A program made the translations under genes and the position numbers. The notes under the pieces were generated by a model. It was not told the origin of the DNA and did no database searches. It was given only the letters and a program-made list of their open reading frames with translations. This document shows, one piece after another, positions 17,285-26,120 of a DNA stretch of 64,000 bases (positions are counted from its first letter, which is position 1; the number at the start of each line of letters is the position of its first letter). This DNA is from Halieaceae bacterium UBA4452 (GTDB lineage: Bacteria > Pseudomonadota > Gammaproteobacteria > Pseudomonadales > Halieaceae), in contig DGPA01000044.1 of the NCBI GenBank assembly GCA_002389505.1, positions 233,540 to 297,539 on the forward strand. Reading direction: 5' to 3'.

Positions 17285-18368
17285 GACCCATGCCTCGCCG
17301 GCCGCCTTTACTGATAGTTTCCCATTGCAGTAGCACAAGCGCGAGTGCCGCGAATGTTAGATGGCTCGCAGCTAAGGCCCACCAGCCTCCTCCTGACTCA
17401 ACAAAGCTGCGCGATTGGGTTAGGGCGATGAAGTAGGCGAGAAACACCAATAGCGCCAGGCCCAGACGGGCGTAGCGCCCACGCCGGGCATCAGTTTTAC
17501 TCAGAGCAATAGCAATCAATGCGATGATTGGCACCAGGAGTGGCAGCGATATTCGCCAATACAATGTCGCTCTATTTTTAGCTGAGCTGCTTTTAAGCAG
17601 ATCTGCTGTTGGTACCGCGTCGCTTTTGACTCGGGCTCTAAGCCCGCCTTTAGGTTCCGGGATTAACTCGCCGTAGCGGGCAAACGCCACCGCTTCGTAT
17701 TCAGAGGAGCCGGTCTTACCTCGGTACCGGGTGCCCTCTCGGAGCTCTAAATAACGCCTAGAACTGTTCTCATGTAAGACGATTTCACCACGCTGTGCAT
17801 GAGTGACGGTCAATGGATTAGTGCTTAAGTCATCACGCTCAACAATAAACACGTTATGCATCACGCCATGCTCGTCAACTTTTTCCGCATATGTGACCAG
17901 CTGACCACCACGTTGCTTCTTAAAACGGCCTTCAGTGAGAGTGCCAAGCCCTTCCATGGTTCGGGGGTCTTCAAGCAATTGTTGAGCCCGCGCTGAGCCT
18001 GCCGGTGCCAGCTGGAGTGACATGGCGGCTACCACGAGGCTAATAACGAGAGTGACGGGCATGAGTAAAGTCGCTAATCGACCGGGAGACATACCGCAAG
18101 CCCGCAAAACGACCATTTCACTGTCCGCATAGAGCCGACCAAATGAGAGTAGAATACCGATGTACAAAGACAGCGGTAAGATCAATTCGAAAAAACTCGG
18201 TAGTTTGAAGAACATTACCGGTAGCAAGATATCCGCTGCCACGTCACCGGTGGCCGCTTCTGCAAGATAATTAATAAACCGGCCGCTGAACACCACCAGA
18301 AACAGCACCAATGCCACTGCAGCAGTATGTGAGAGCACGTCACCAGACAAATAACGAAAAATTCTCAT
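17277..18368 (-). CDS. lptF: LptF, lipopolysaccharide export permease
   Basis: A 363-residue partner of LptG in the LptB2FG extractor. It starts MRIFRYLSGDVL, has membrane segments near 12-32, 50-75 and 98-120 and three more after residue 270, with a periplasmic domain between. It is the first gene of the lptF-lptG unit and is divergent from pepA with 81 bases between the starts, the same arrangement as in E. coli. A TATGAT that could serve as -10 for lptF lies in that gap; no convincing -35 was found. Confidence 0.94.
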   Translation of the reverse strand: MRIFRYLSGDVLSHTAAVALVLFLVVFSGRFINYLAEAATGDVAADILLPVMFFKLPSFFELILPLSLYIGILLSFGRLYADSEMVVLRACGMSPGRLATLLMPVTLVISLVVAAMSLQLAPAGSARAQQLLEDPRTMEGLGTLTEGRFKKQRGGQLVTYAEKVDEHGVMHNVFIVERDDLSTNPLTVTHAQRGEIVLHENSSRRYLELREGTRYRGKTGSSEYEAVAFARYGELIPEPKGGLRARVKSDAVPTADLLKSSSAKNRATLYWRISLPLLVPIIALIAIALSKTDARRGRYARLGLALLVFLAYFIALTQSRSFVESGGGWWALAASHLTFAALALVLLQWETISKGGRRGMGRG

Positions 18369-18449
18369 AAGACCAGTCGCAAGTTTGTTTTGTTCCGGGC
18401 CTGAGCATCATACACTATAGACCTCTAGACTTTCTCATCAGGAGCCCTC

Positions 18450-19943
18450 ATGGCCATTTTGTCCTTTAATGCGCGAAAAATCGATCGTCTCGCCGATCAT
18501 AAGAGTGAGATGCTCGTTGTCCCACTTTTTATCGATCACATTCTGAAAGACGATCTTAGCGCGGTCGATCAGCAGTTAGCCGGACCTATTACAAATACCC
18601 TAGCCCTCGGCGACTTCAGCGGCGAGCTGGGTACCCATGCCTCGCTAGCCGGCAATAGTTCGTTGCAACGCCTCGTGCTCGTTGGCTGTGGTGATGCGAC
18701 ATTATTTGACCGCGCCGCCCAGCGAAAATTTGCCCAAACGCTCTCAGCTGTTATGTCAAAGGGTAAAGCGAAACAAGCAACCGTGACACTGGCTCATTTA
18801 ACTATTGATGATGATGACCTGGCATACCTACTGGAGGATATAGGCAAGCACACTACGCTTGCTTGCTACGTCTATGGCGCGACCATTGCCGCGCCAAAGA
18901 ATCCGGCGTTGCTTAAAAAAGTCACCGTTAATATGGGTATACGGCTTACCGCTGCCAAAGCAAAACAGCGACTCGCTGCAGGCCAGGCTATTGGTGAGGG
19001 CGCTAACTTAGCTCGCCATTTAGGCAACCTTCCGGCAAACGTGTGCACTCCCCGGTTTTTATCAAAACAAGCACGGCGGCTGGCTAAAGGGTATCCCAAT
19101 GTAAAAACCTCGGTGTTAGGTGAGAAGAGGATGACTGAACTTGGCATGGGTTCACTATTGTCAGTTGGGCGCGGTAGCGATGAAGAGTCACAGCTCATAG
19201 TCATGGAGTATCGTGGAGGCAGCGCCAAGGAAGCGCCATACGCGATAATCGGCAAAGGTATCACTTTTGATACAGGTGGCATCTCATTGAAGCCTGGCAT
19301 GAAGATGGACGAAATGAAATATGATATGGGTGGCGCTGCATCAGTCTTTGGAACCGTACAGGCCATTGCTGATCTCGCCTTACCGATTAACCTCGTGGCA
19401 CTTGTGGCGGCGGCTGAAAACATGCCCAGTGGCCGCGCCACTAAACCGGGTGATGTGGTGACCAGCTTGTCTGGAAAGACCATTGAGATACTCAACACCG
19501 ATGCAGAAGGTCGTTTAGTGCTGTGCGATGCCCTCACCTATGTAGGGCGTTTCAAGCCTCGAGAAGTGGTGGATATCGCCACCCTTACTGGCGCTATTGT
19601 CGTGGCTTTGGGCCACCATGCAACGGGCGTATTTTCGAATGATGACGAACTCGCTAATGCGTTAATTACCGCGGGCACTCGAGCCGGCGATCGCGGTTGG
19701 CAAATGCCGCTGTGGAATGATTATCAACAACAGCTCGATTCGCGCTTTGCGGATGTTGCCAATATTGGTACGGGAGGCGCTGGCAGTGTGACCGCGGCGT
19801 GTTTCCTAGCGCGTTTCGCTGAGAACTATAAATGGGCGCACCTCGACGTTGCAGGCACTGCCTTTCTCGGTAATCCAAAAGGGGCGACGGGACGCCCGGT
19901 GCCGATGCTTGTGGACTATTTGCGTTCTCGAGCGGGTCAGTAG
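18450..19943 (+). CDS. pepA: PepA, cytosol (leucyl) aminopeptidase
   Basis: A 497-residue M17 aminopeptidase that removes N-terminal residues from peptides and, in E. coli, also binds DNA in site-specific recombination and carAB control. Metal-site residues are seen in GKGITFDTGGISLKPG (about K269, D274, K281) and in the signature NTDAEGRL (residues 349-356). The ATG is preceded by AGGAG. The order pepA-holC-valS, divergent from lptFG, is conserved across the gammaproteobacteria. Confidence 0.96.
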   Translation: MAILSFNARKIDRLADHKSEMLVVPLFIDHILKDDLSAVDQQLAGPITNTLALGDFSGELGTHASLAGNSSLQRLVLVGCGDATLFDRAAQRKFAQTLSAVMSKGKAKQATVTLAHLTIDDDDLAYLLEDIGKHTTLACYVYGATIAAPKNPALLKKVTVNMGIRLTAAKAKQRLAAGQAIGEGANLARHLGNLPANVCTPRFLSKQARRLAKGYPNVKTSVLGEKRMTELGMGSLLSVGRGSDEESQLIVMEYRGGSAKEAPYAIIGKGITFDTGGISLKPGMKMDEMKYDMGGAASVFGTVQAIADLALPINLVALVAAAENMPSGRATKPGDVVTSLSGKTIEILNTDAEGRLVLCDALTYVGRFKPREVVDIATLTGAIVVALGHHATGVFSNDDELANALITAGTRAGDRGWQMPLWNDYQQQLDSRFADVANIGTGGAGSVTAACFLARFAENYKWAHLDVAGTAFLGNPKGATGRPVPMLVDYLRSRAGQ

Positions 19944-19947
19944 TCGC

Positions 19948-20382
19948 GTGACCCGCATTGATTTTTACGTGGTCACCGACACCGACCCAGAAGCTCGATT
20001 ATTGGTGGCCGCTAGATTGACAGATAAAGCACTGGGCCAAAGCCATCGTTTGTTTATTCACACCAACGATAAACACCACGCCGAGCAATTAGACGATCTG
20101 CTGTGGGCGTTTAAGCCGGCAAGCTTTGTTCCTCATCGTTGCTGCTCAGCGACAACAGAGGACAATCAAGCCAATGAACCCGTGCTCATAGGCTGGCAGC
20201 AAGAGCCCAAATATCACGACGACGTATTGATCAACCTCACCCGCACAGCGCCGGCCTTCTTCTCGCGCTTTCAGCGGGTGATAGAAATTGTTACACAAGA
20301 CAGTGAAGACCTGACCGCCCTACGGGAGGCGTGGCGATTCTATCGAGATCGGGGGTACCCTTTGACTAAGTATGATCTGTAA
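19948..20382 (+). CDS. holC: DNA polymerase III chi subunit
   Basis: A 144-residue HolC. Chi links the clamp loader to single-strand-binding protein, through psi. The family N-terminus (T)RIDFYV follows the GTG at 19948, four bases after the pepA stop; a longer frame exists inside pepA but is a shadow. Recognisable segments are CRLTDKALGQ-like LTDKALGQSHRLFIHT, DDLLWAFKPASFVPH and the C-terminal AWRFYRDRGYPLTKYDL. It lies between pepA and valS as in E. coli. Confidence 0.92.
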   Translation: MTRIDFYVVTDTDPEARLLVAARLTDKALGQSHRLFIHTNDKHHAEQLDDLLWAFKPASFVPHRCCSATTEDNQANEPVLIGWQQEPKYHDDVLINLTRTAPAFFSRFQRVIEIVTQDSEDLTALREAWRFYRDRGYPLTKYDL

Positions 20383-20454
20383 GCGCGCGCCTGTTGACTG
20401 ACAACGATAGACTTCATAAGAACAGCCCGATGACGGGTTATTTTGGATGTATTC

Positions 20455-23217
20455 ATGGACAAGACATTTTCACCCGCTGACATCGAAATTCGCTGGTATC
20501 AGCAATGGGAAAGTAAGGGATATTTCGCCCCGCAGGGCGGCGAACGCCCTTTCTGCATTCCTATACCTCCGCCCAATGTCACCGGGTCCTTGCACATGGG
20601 GCACGGTTTTCAACAGGCGATAATGGATGCGCTGATTCGCTACCACCGAATGTTGGGACACAACACGTTGTGGCAGGTAGGTACAGATCACGCGGGCATC
20701 GCCACTCAAATGCTGGTGGAGCGTCAGCTGGAAAACGAGGGTGTTAAGCGCCATGACATTGGTCGCGATGCTTTCATTGACAAAGTATGGGAATGGAAAG
20801 CGAAATCGGGCGGAACCATTACCCAACAGCTGCGTCGGTTGGGTGCCTCGACAGACTGGTCTAGAGAGCGCTTTACGATGGATCCGGGCCTATCGGAGGC
20901 CGTCCAGACGGTCTTTATCACGCTGTATGAGCAGGGCCTCATTTACCGCGGCCAGCGGTTGGTCAACTGGGACCCAAAACTACACACCGCCATCTCTGAT
21001 CTCGAAGTGGTTCAGGAAGAGGAAGCGGGCCATCTCTGGCATTTTCGTTATCCATTGAGTGACGGTAGTGGTCACATCGTCGTGGCAACCACCCGGCCAG
21101 AAACCATGCTGGGCGATGCGGCGGTCGCTGTACATCCAGAGGATGATCGCTACAAGGCGCTGGTCGGCAAGACCGTAGCTCTACCACTGTGCAGTCGAGA
21201 AATACCCATCATAGCTGACGACTACGTTGAGCCGGACTTTGGCACGGGCTGCGTGAAGATTACCCCAGCTCACGATTTCAACGATTATGACATGGGTACG
21301 CGCCACACTCTGCCCCTGCTAAATATTTTCAATGCGGATGCGAGTATCAGTGACAGCGCACCGGCACCTTACCGAGGACTCGATCGGTTCGACGCACGAC
21401 GCAAGATTGTCGCTGATCTCGATGAACTTGGGCTAGTAGCTAAAATTGATGAGCACACGTTGAAAGTGCCCAGAGGCGATCGTTCAGGTGTGGTTATTGA
21501 GCCCTTTCTCACCCCGCAATGGTATGTCGATGCAAAAACCTTAGCGGAACCTGCCATCAAGGCGGTTGAGGATGGCGCCATTAAATTTGTCCCGAAGCAA
21601 TGGGAAAATACGTATTTCTCTTGGATGCGAGACATTCAAGATTGGTGCATCAGTCGGCAACTGTGGTGGGGGCACCGAATTCCCGCCTGGTACACACCCA
21701 GTGGCGATGTTTACGTCGGAGAAAATGAAGCGGCGATTCGTCAAGCCCATGACATCCCTGAAAGTACCGAGCTAAGGCAGGATGAAGACGTGCTCGATAC
21801 GTGGTTTTCATCGGCGTTATGGACTTTTTCTACCCTCGGTTGGCCTGAGAAAACCGACGATTTAAATGCATTTCATCCAGCCTCCGTGCTGGTGACTGGT
21901 TTTGACATCATTTTCTTTTGGGTCGCCCGCATGATCATGATGGCGCTACATTTTTGTCAAGAAGTACCCTTTCACACGGTATACGTCCATGGTTTGGTGC
22001 GCGATGGTGAAGGGCAAAAAATGTCTAAATCTAAGGGCAATGTGATTGACCCTATCGACCTTATCGATGGAATCGACCTAGAGGCACTGGTCACGAAACG
22101 CACAAGTGGCATGATGCAGCCGAAAATGGCCAGCCAAATTGAGAGGATTACACGCCAGCAGTTTCCTGAAGGCATTACGGGTTATGGAACCGACGCCTTG
22201 CGCTACACCTTTTACTCTCTCGCATCGACGGGCCGAGACATCAAGTTTGATATGGGACGCATGGAGGGCTATCGAAATTTCTGCAACAAAATATGGAATG
22301 CCGCCCGCTACGTATTGATGAACTGCGAGAATGGCAACGGCATGGTCGAGGAAATACGCTACTCGGTAGCAGATCGGTGGATTCGCAGCCGACTCCAACA
22401 GGCCGCCGCAGACACCCAGCGAGCGTTCGATGGCTTTCGCTTTGATTTTGCTGCACAAGCGTTGTACGACTTTGTTTGGAATGAGTACTGTGATTGGTAT
22501 CTTGAGCTGTCCAAACCTGTGCTCTGGGATGAAGACAGCGACCCTGCTTTGTTGGCAGGCACCCGACAAACACTTATCGAGGTACTTGAACAAACCCTGC
22601 GCTTACTGCATCCACTCATGCCCTTCATTACCGAAGAAATTTGGCAGAACCTGGCGCCTATTGCTGGCTGTCGAGGGGACACTATCATGCTTCAGCCCTA
22701 TCCGGTCGCGGATACTGAAGCAGTAGATAGCGACGCAGAAGCGGATATTGATTGGTTGAAACAACTGATTATTGCTATTCGAACGGTCCGTAGCGAGGCT
22801 AATTTAGCACCCGGTTTAGTTCTGAATGTGTTACTGCGCAATGCCTCTGCGTCTGATCGGGAGCGCATTCATTGTAACGCGGCGGTATTAAAAAAGCTGG
22901 CCAAAACAGGTTCATTTACGGTCCTAGCTGACGACGACGAGACGCCGCCCTCGCTGTCAGCGTTGTGCGGTCATATGGAGATATTGGTGCCGATGGCGGG
23001 CTTAATTGATGTAGAGGCGGAGTGGACACGACTCTCCAAGGAGCGCGAAAAGCACGCTGTAGACATCCAGCGGCTTGACGGCAAACTTAACAATGCCCAG
23101 TTTGTAGCCCGGGCGCCAGCCAACGTCGTTGCCAAAGAGCGTGAAAAGCGGCATGCGGCTCAGGACGCACTCACCAAGATAGCGATGCAGCTAGAAAAAA
23201 TTCAAGCATTGCGTTAG
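20455..23217 (+). CDS. valS: Valyl-tRNA synthetase
   Basis: A 920-residue class I synthetase that charges tRNA-Val and edits misactivated Thr. The HIGH motif is HMGH (about residues 47-50), the KMSKS motif is at about 522-526, and the editing domain contains the TTRPETMLGDAAVAVHP segment. The C-terminal coiled-coil (about 855-920, rich in Glu, Lys, Arg and Ala) is typical of ValS. The frame opens with a TTG at 20443, but the ATG at 20455 gives MDKTF with GGA upstream, matching the family. Confidence 0.97.
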   Translation: MDKTFSPADIEIRWYQQWESKGYFAPQGGERPFCIPIPPPNVTGSLHMGHGFQQAIMDALIRYHRMLGHNTLWQVGTDHAGIATQMLVERQLENEGVKRHDIGRDAFIDKVWEWKAKSGGTITQQLRRLGASTDWSRERFTMDPGLSEAVQTVFITLYEQGLIYRGQRLVNWDPKLHTAISDLEVVQEEEAGHLWHFRYPLSDGSGHIVVATTRPETMLGDAAVAVHPEDDRYKALVGKTVALPLCSREIPIIADDYVEPDFGTGCVKITPAHDFNDYDMGTRHTLPLLNIFNADASISDSAPAPYRGLDRFDARRKIVADLDELGLVAKIDEHTLKVPRGDRSGVVIEPFLTPQWYVDAKTLAEPAIKAVEDGAIKFVPKQWENTYFSWMRDIQDWCISRQLWWGHRIPAWYTPSGDVYVGENEAAIRQAHDIPESTELRQDEDVLDTWFSSALWTFSTLGWPEKTDDLNAFHPASVLVTGFDIIFFWVARMIMMALHFCQEVPFHTVYVHGLVRDGEGQKMSKSKGNVIDPIDLIDGIDLEALVTKRTSGMMQPKMASQIERITRQQFPEGITGYGTDALRYTFYSLASTGRDIKFDMGRMEGYRNFCNKIWNAARYVLMNCENGNGMVEEIRYSVADRWIRSRLQQAAADTQRAFDGFRFDFAAQALYDFVWNEYCDWYLELSKPVLWDEDSDPALLAGTRQTLIEVLEQTLRLLHPLMPFITEEIWQNLAPIAGCRGDTIMLQPYPVADTEAVDSDAEADIDWLKQLIIAIRTVRSEANLAPGLVLNVLLRNASASDRERIHCNAAVLKKLAKTGSFTVLADDDETPPSLSALCGHMEILVPMAGLIDVEAEWTRLSKEREKHAVDIQRLDGKLNNAQFVARAPANVVAKEREKRHAAQDALTKIAMQLEKIQALR

Positions 23218-23272
23218 ATCGCCAAGACTGCTAAGAAAGACTTAATAATAAGTAAGAATAGGAGTGTGGCGT

Positions 23273-23488
23273 ATGGCAGAGCGTCAAGTAGGTGTCGTTA
23301 AGTGGTTTAACAACGCCAAAGGTTTTGGTTTTATCAACCATCCCGATCGGCCCGACGATGATGTGTTTGTTCACTTTCGCGCTATTGAAGGCGAGGGCTA
23401 TAAAAGCCTTGCTGAAGGCCAAGAAGTCGAATACACCCTAGTTGAGGGGCCAAAAGGTTTGCAAGCAGAAGATGTTAAAAAACGCTGA
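23273..23488 (+). CDS. Cold-shock-domain RNA-binding protein (CspA family)
   Basis: A 71-residue single cold-shock domain. RNP1 (KGFGFI) and RNP2 (VFVHF) are intact, with the KWFNNAKGFGF start. It binds single-stranded RNA and DNA as a chaperone. AGGAG lies eight bases before the ATG at 23273; the frame also opens at a GTG at 23264 but that lacks spacing. There is no long leader of the type seen in cold-induced cspA, since valS ends 55 bases upstream, so it may be constitutive or read through from valS. A membrane-anchored cold-shock-domain gene follows after 53 bases. Confidence 0.93.
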   Translation: MAERQVGVVKWFNNAKGFGFINHPDRPDDDVFVHFRAIEGEGYKSLAEGQEVEYTLVEGPKGLQAEDVKKR

Positions 23489-23541
23489 TCATCTCTGGGG
23501 ACAGGCGGCTTCTGCTCTGGTAGACTGCGCCCAATTATTTA

Positions 23542-23979
23542 ATGGACCCCGCGATGTCTTCCCCAGATCAGCAACTTTCACGCGCCGGCAAACTCGTTGT
23601 CTACTCTCTTATCGCTTTGACTGTATACGTGATTTTCTCTCGCACTCCCGTGTTCCCATATCAGTGGCTGGTTGCGCTGCTGACGCACGCTCTTGTCTGT
23701 TCGCTACTGGGCAGCGCGACGTTTAGCCCGTCTACCAAGCGAGCCGGCTCCAAGGGAGCACCGAGGGCATCAGGAAAGCGACGGGAGGGGAGTATTAAGT
23801 GGTTCAACGGTACCAAAGGGTATGGCTTTATAACCGGCGATGATGGCGCAGAGGTGTTCGTCCATTTCAAGAGTGTTAGTGACGTGGATAAAAAACGCAT
23901 CAAGCCGAATCAGCGGTTTAGTTATTTAGTGGTCGATAGTGACCGTGGGCCTCAGGCTGAAGATGTCCAACCTTTGTGA
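23542..23979 (+). CDS. Membrane-anchored cold-shock-domain protein
   Basis: A 145-residue fusion: two predicted membrane segments (about residues 17-34 and 41-62), a basic linker (65-82, Lys/Arg/Ser-rich) and a C-terminal cold-shock domain (about 83-143) with GSIKWFNGTKGYGFI (RNP1) and EVFVHF (RNP2). This would hold a nucleic-acid-binding domain at the cytosolic face of the inner membrane. Such fusions are seen in some marine gammaproteobacteria, but their role is not established. ATGs at 23542 and 23554 are both possible, without a clear ribosome binding site. The stop overlaps a possible GTG of the methyltransferase gene. Confidence 0.8.
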   Translation: MDPAMSSPDQQLSRAGKLVVYSLIALTVYVIFSRTPVFPYQWLVALLTHALVCSLLGSATFSPSTKRAGSKGAPRASGKRREGSIKWFNGTKGYGFITGDDGAEVFVHFKSVSDVDKKRIKPNQRFSYLVVDSDRGPQAEDVQPL

Positions 23980-24053
23980 GCCTTGGTAATGGTAGCAAAC
24001 GCGTAAAGTCGCCTGTTCCACGGCGTACCGAGCGTCGTTTTCGTGGTGTCATC

Positions 24054-24629
24054 ATGCCGACCAGCGCTCACCGGGTAATTCGACGGGTTAAGCGCGCTGG
24101 GCATGAACCATCGATACACGGAACAAAGCTGTGGAAATCCAGTTGTTTAATCATCGACTATTTGACAAAGCATCCGCCTGAGCACTGTAAGACCGTTCTG
24201 GATGCCGGGTGCGGTTGGGGCGTGACCGGTATTTGGTGTGCTAAAACTTGGCTCTCTGCAGTCGTCTCTGTGGATGCTGATCCCGCCGTATTTCCCTACC
24301 TTGAGGCGGTAGCCGAACTCAATCAAGTGAGCACCGCCCCGCTCGTCAGCCGGTTCGAAAAGTTAACGAAGGCACAGTTGAGCGGGATCGATTTACTCGT
24401 CGGCGGTGATATCTGTTTTTGGGATGAGCTCGTCAAACCTGTTGGGCGCATGGTTGACAAGGCGATCGATGCCGGAGTTAAAAAAATAATCATCGCGGAT
24501 CCCGAGCGACCAACGTTTCACACGATGGCCGAAAACGTCATCGCCAAGCACGGTGGAGAGCTTGTCAACTGGAAGATCAGTGGCTCTGTCGACGCTACTG
24601 GTGCCCTGCTCATTGTCGACAATGCCTAA
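24054..24629 (+). CDS. Class I SAM-dependent methyltransferase, lysine-methyltransferase-like
   Basis: A 191-residue protein with the SAM-binding loop DAGCGWGVTG (about residues 49-58), acidic end of strand two VDADP (about 73-77) and a motif-IV-like GGDICFWDE. The layout, an N-terminal IHGTKLWKSS segment before the Rossmann core, resembles the METTL20/ETFB lysine methyltransferase group, but assignment is by eye. The frame also allows a GTG at 23976 overlapping the upstream stop (GTGA), which would couple translation; the ATG at 24054 fits the family start better. Substrate unknown. Confidence 0.75.
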   Translation: MPTSAHRVIRRVKRAGHEPSIHGTKLWKSSCLIIDYLTKHPPEHCKTVLDAGCGWGVTGIWCAKTWLSAVVSVDADPAVFPYLEAVAELNQVSTAPLVSRFEKLTKAQLSGIDLLVGGDICFWDELVKPVGRMVDKAIDAGVKKIIIADPERPTFHTMAENVIAKHGGELVNWKISGSVDATGALLIVDNA

Positions 24630-24650
24630 GCTAAACGTCCACCGTCAAGG

Positions 24651-25886
24651 TCACCGATACAACACTAACTTTTCTTCATAATAACTATCAGAAGGCTCGC
24701 CTAATTTATTGATTTTAGGCCGGAAGATGATCTGCTTGAAATGCCGTCTCGCCTGAAAAGTAGGGCTAGAATCAAGCTCGCCACTCTCAATAACAATGTT
24801 GCTCGCGCGGCCCCTCGCCGAGACGTCACAGCGTATTTGAACATTAACCGCCTCATCGGCTAGTCGCGTGTCGAACATAAGACGGGGTTCTTGTGGTAGC
24901 GGCTGGGGTGTACTAAACCAATCACTGTGCGCTTTCGCTAAGTCTTTATATGCACTCAGCGCAGCGGTACGCCGGTTGTGGAACCAGTTCCAGTCCGCCA
25001 GCGCTAGAGTCAGCTCGGGGTCATTTGCCGATATCTGCAACGCTTGCTCTAACACCCCTCGTAACCTGCCCTCGATAGTTTGTTCAATAGTTTCTAAGCG
25101 ATCCGATATCAGGTCACGATCTGCTTCCCGTGGGTATCGGCTACGCGTCTGAAATGGGTCACCATAAGCATCTTGCACAAAGGGCTCGACGTGCCATTGA
25201 ATAAGATAGCCTAGGCTCAAGAATCGAAGAGATAGAGGCTTGCACCATTCGCGAATATCCGCACCTGCTGGAGCCTCCGAAGACGGAGTGCAAGCCTGTT
25301 TAACCAGTGCCGATGCCTGATCATAAAGCGTGAGGGCGTCTCGCTCTTTGCCCCCCCAGTCCTGTATAGTTAGCAGTTCTATGCGAGCCATCAACCATTG
25401 GTTTGCCGCCTGAAGTTTTGTAGCCGTTAACCCTACCTCACGACTACCCTGAATTCGATAGTAGTAATCTATGCGTGCTTTCAGCGCTTCAGGATCGCCT
25501 TGAAACCGGGCCACTTCAGCGAGTGTTTGCACAATTTGCAGCTGCCCGGCACTGTATAGCCCTTCATTAATTCGCTTATTGCGTAGCGCTCGGCTAAAAA
25601 GTTCATCGGCTTCCTCATAGCGCGCTGCCAGCAATGCCAGGTTGGCAGCCTCCAGCAATACTTCAGCTAAGTCAGGATGATAGGGTCCTTTTTCAGCTTC
25701 CAACTCACCGAGGTCAAGCTGGGATTCATCGGTGCTCAGGGGGGTTAGCGGGCTGGAGACGTTAGCAACCCGTTCGCGCTCTTGCCCAAGACCCACACCA
25801 AAAGGCCGCTGCTCAGCCGCTAATGGAACGACAAGCGTGCTGGCTAATAGTGCCGAGTTCATGATGATAATGGATACGTGTCTCAT
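24651..25886 (-). CDS. Exported TPR-like protein with a TonB-type C-terminal domain
   Basis: A 411-residue protein of unknown role. A signal peptide covers about residues 1-24 (SALLASTLVVPLAAEQ). Residues 65-330 are alpha-helical with TPR-like pairs such as HPDLAEVLLEAANLALLAARYEEADELFSRAL. The last ~90 residues (EPRLMFDTRLADEAVNVQIRC...) have the strand pattern of a TonB C-terminal or AgmX/PglI-like domain, with a conserved-looking IRCDVSARGRASNIVI. This suggests a periplasmic protein that binds an outer-membrane partner; it lacks the N-terminal TonB membrane anchor. A structured RNA with a terminator lies ~100 bases upstream. Confidence 0.65.
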   Translation of the reverse strand: MRHVSIIIMNSALLASTLVVPLAAEQRPFGVGLGQERERVANVSSPLTPLSTDESQLDLGELEAEKGPYHPDLAEVLLEAANLALLAARYEEADELFSRALRNKRINEGLYSAGQLQIVQTLAEVARFQGDPEALKARIDYYYRIQGSREVGLTATKLQAANQWLMARIELLTIQDWGGKERDALTLYDQASALVKQACTPSSEAPAGADIREWCKPLSLRFLSLGYLIQWHVEPFVQDAYGDPFQTRSRYPREADRDLISDRLETIEQTIEGRLRGVLEQALQISANDPELTLALADWNWFHNRRTAALSAYKDLAKAHSDWFSTPQPLPQEPRLMFDTRLADEAVNVQIRCDVSARGRASNIVIESGELDSSPTFQARRHFKQIIFRPKINKLGEPSDSYYEEKLVLYR

Positions 25887-25989
25887 GGCCTAAGAGTAAC
25901 AGAAACGCTGCCACTGCATTGATGGAGGTAATAACCTGTTCGCAGCACGCTGTCGGGGAGTCCAGCGTTTCCACGGTTGTTTAAAAGGC

Positions 25990-26016
25990 AAAAAAAACCC
26001 GCCTGAAAAAGACGGG
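25990..26016 (-). terminator. Rho-independent terminator
   Basis: On the minus strand CCCGTC pairs with GGCGGG (five Watson-Crick pairs and one G-U) around a seven-base loop, followed by eight T (25990-25997). It is read before, not after, the TPR gene, so it ends a transcript starting near 26085. Confidence 0.75.
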
Positions 26017-26085
26017 AAGGAAAGTGTTTCCGGACCTCAACTGCTGCAGGGATGTCGAACATAACCATTTAGTGCAGCACCGATG
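25990..26085 (-). ncRNA. Candidate small RNA or attenuator leader between lysR and the TPR gene
   Basis: On the minus strand a plausible promoter (26092-26120) is followed by a ~95-base region that folds well by eye. First, TGCTGCA/TGCAGCA (26042-26048 with 26073-26079) closes a stem with an inner hairpin ATGT-TCG-ACAT. Second, GGAAA-CAC-TTTCC (26019-26031). Third, a terminator hairpin ending in eight T. It could be a free small RNA, or a leader with premature termination controlling the TPR gene that starts at 25886. I could not assign it to a known RNA family. No convincing peptide gene lies in it. Confidence 0.5.
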
Positions 26086-26091
26086 GGCGGG

Positions 26092-26120
26092 ACAATAAGA
26101 TGTAGCTGCGCATAAATCAA
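26092..26120 (-). promoter_or_regulatory. Candidate sigma-70 promoter for the small RNA
   Basis: On the minus strand TTGATT (26115-26120) and TATTGT (26092-26097) are separated by 17 bases. Each matches four of six consensus positions. The predicted start is near 26085, just before the first hairpin of the candidate RNA. The -35 lies inside the T-N11-A palindrome described next. Confidence 0.45.

Noticed and set aside
18872..19537. 221-codon frame antisense to pepA.
   Set aside because: Lies wholly in the conserved PepA catalytic region; low-complexity composition typical of a shadow frame.
22078..22593. 171-codon frame antisense to valS.
   Set aside because: The valS frame is certain over this stretch. 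The antisense frame has no signal or family features.
25883..26068. 61-codon frame on the minus strand that overlaps the TPR gene start (ATGA).
   Set aside because: It reads through the terminator hairpin, has no ribosome binding site and no family resemblance. The structured-RNA reading explains the region better.
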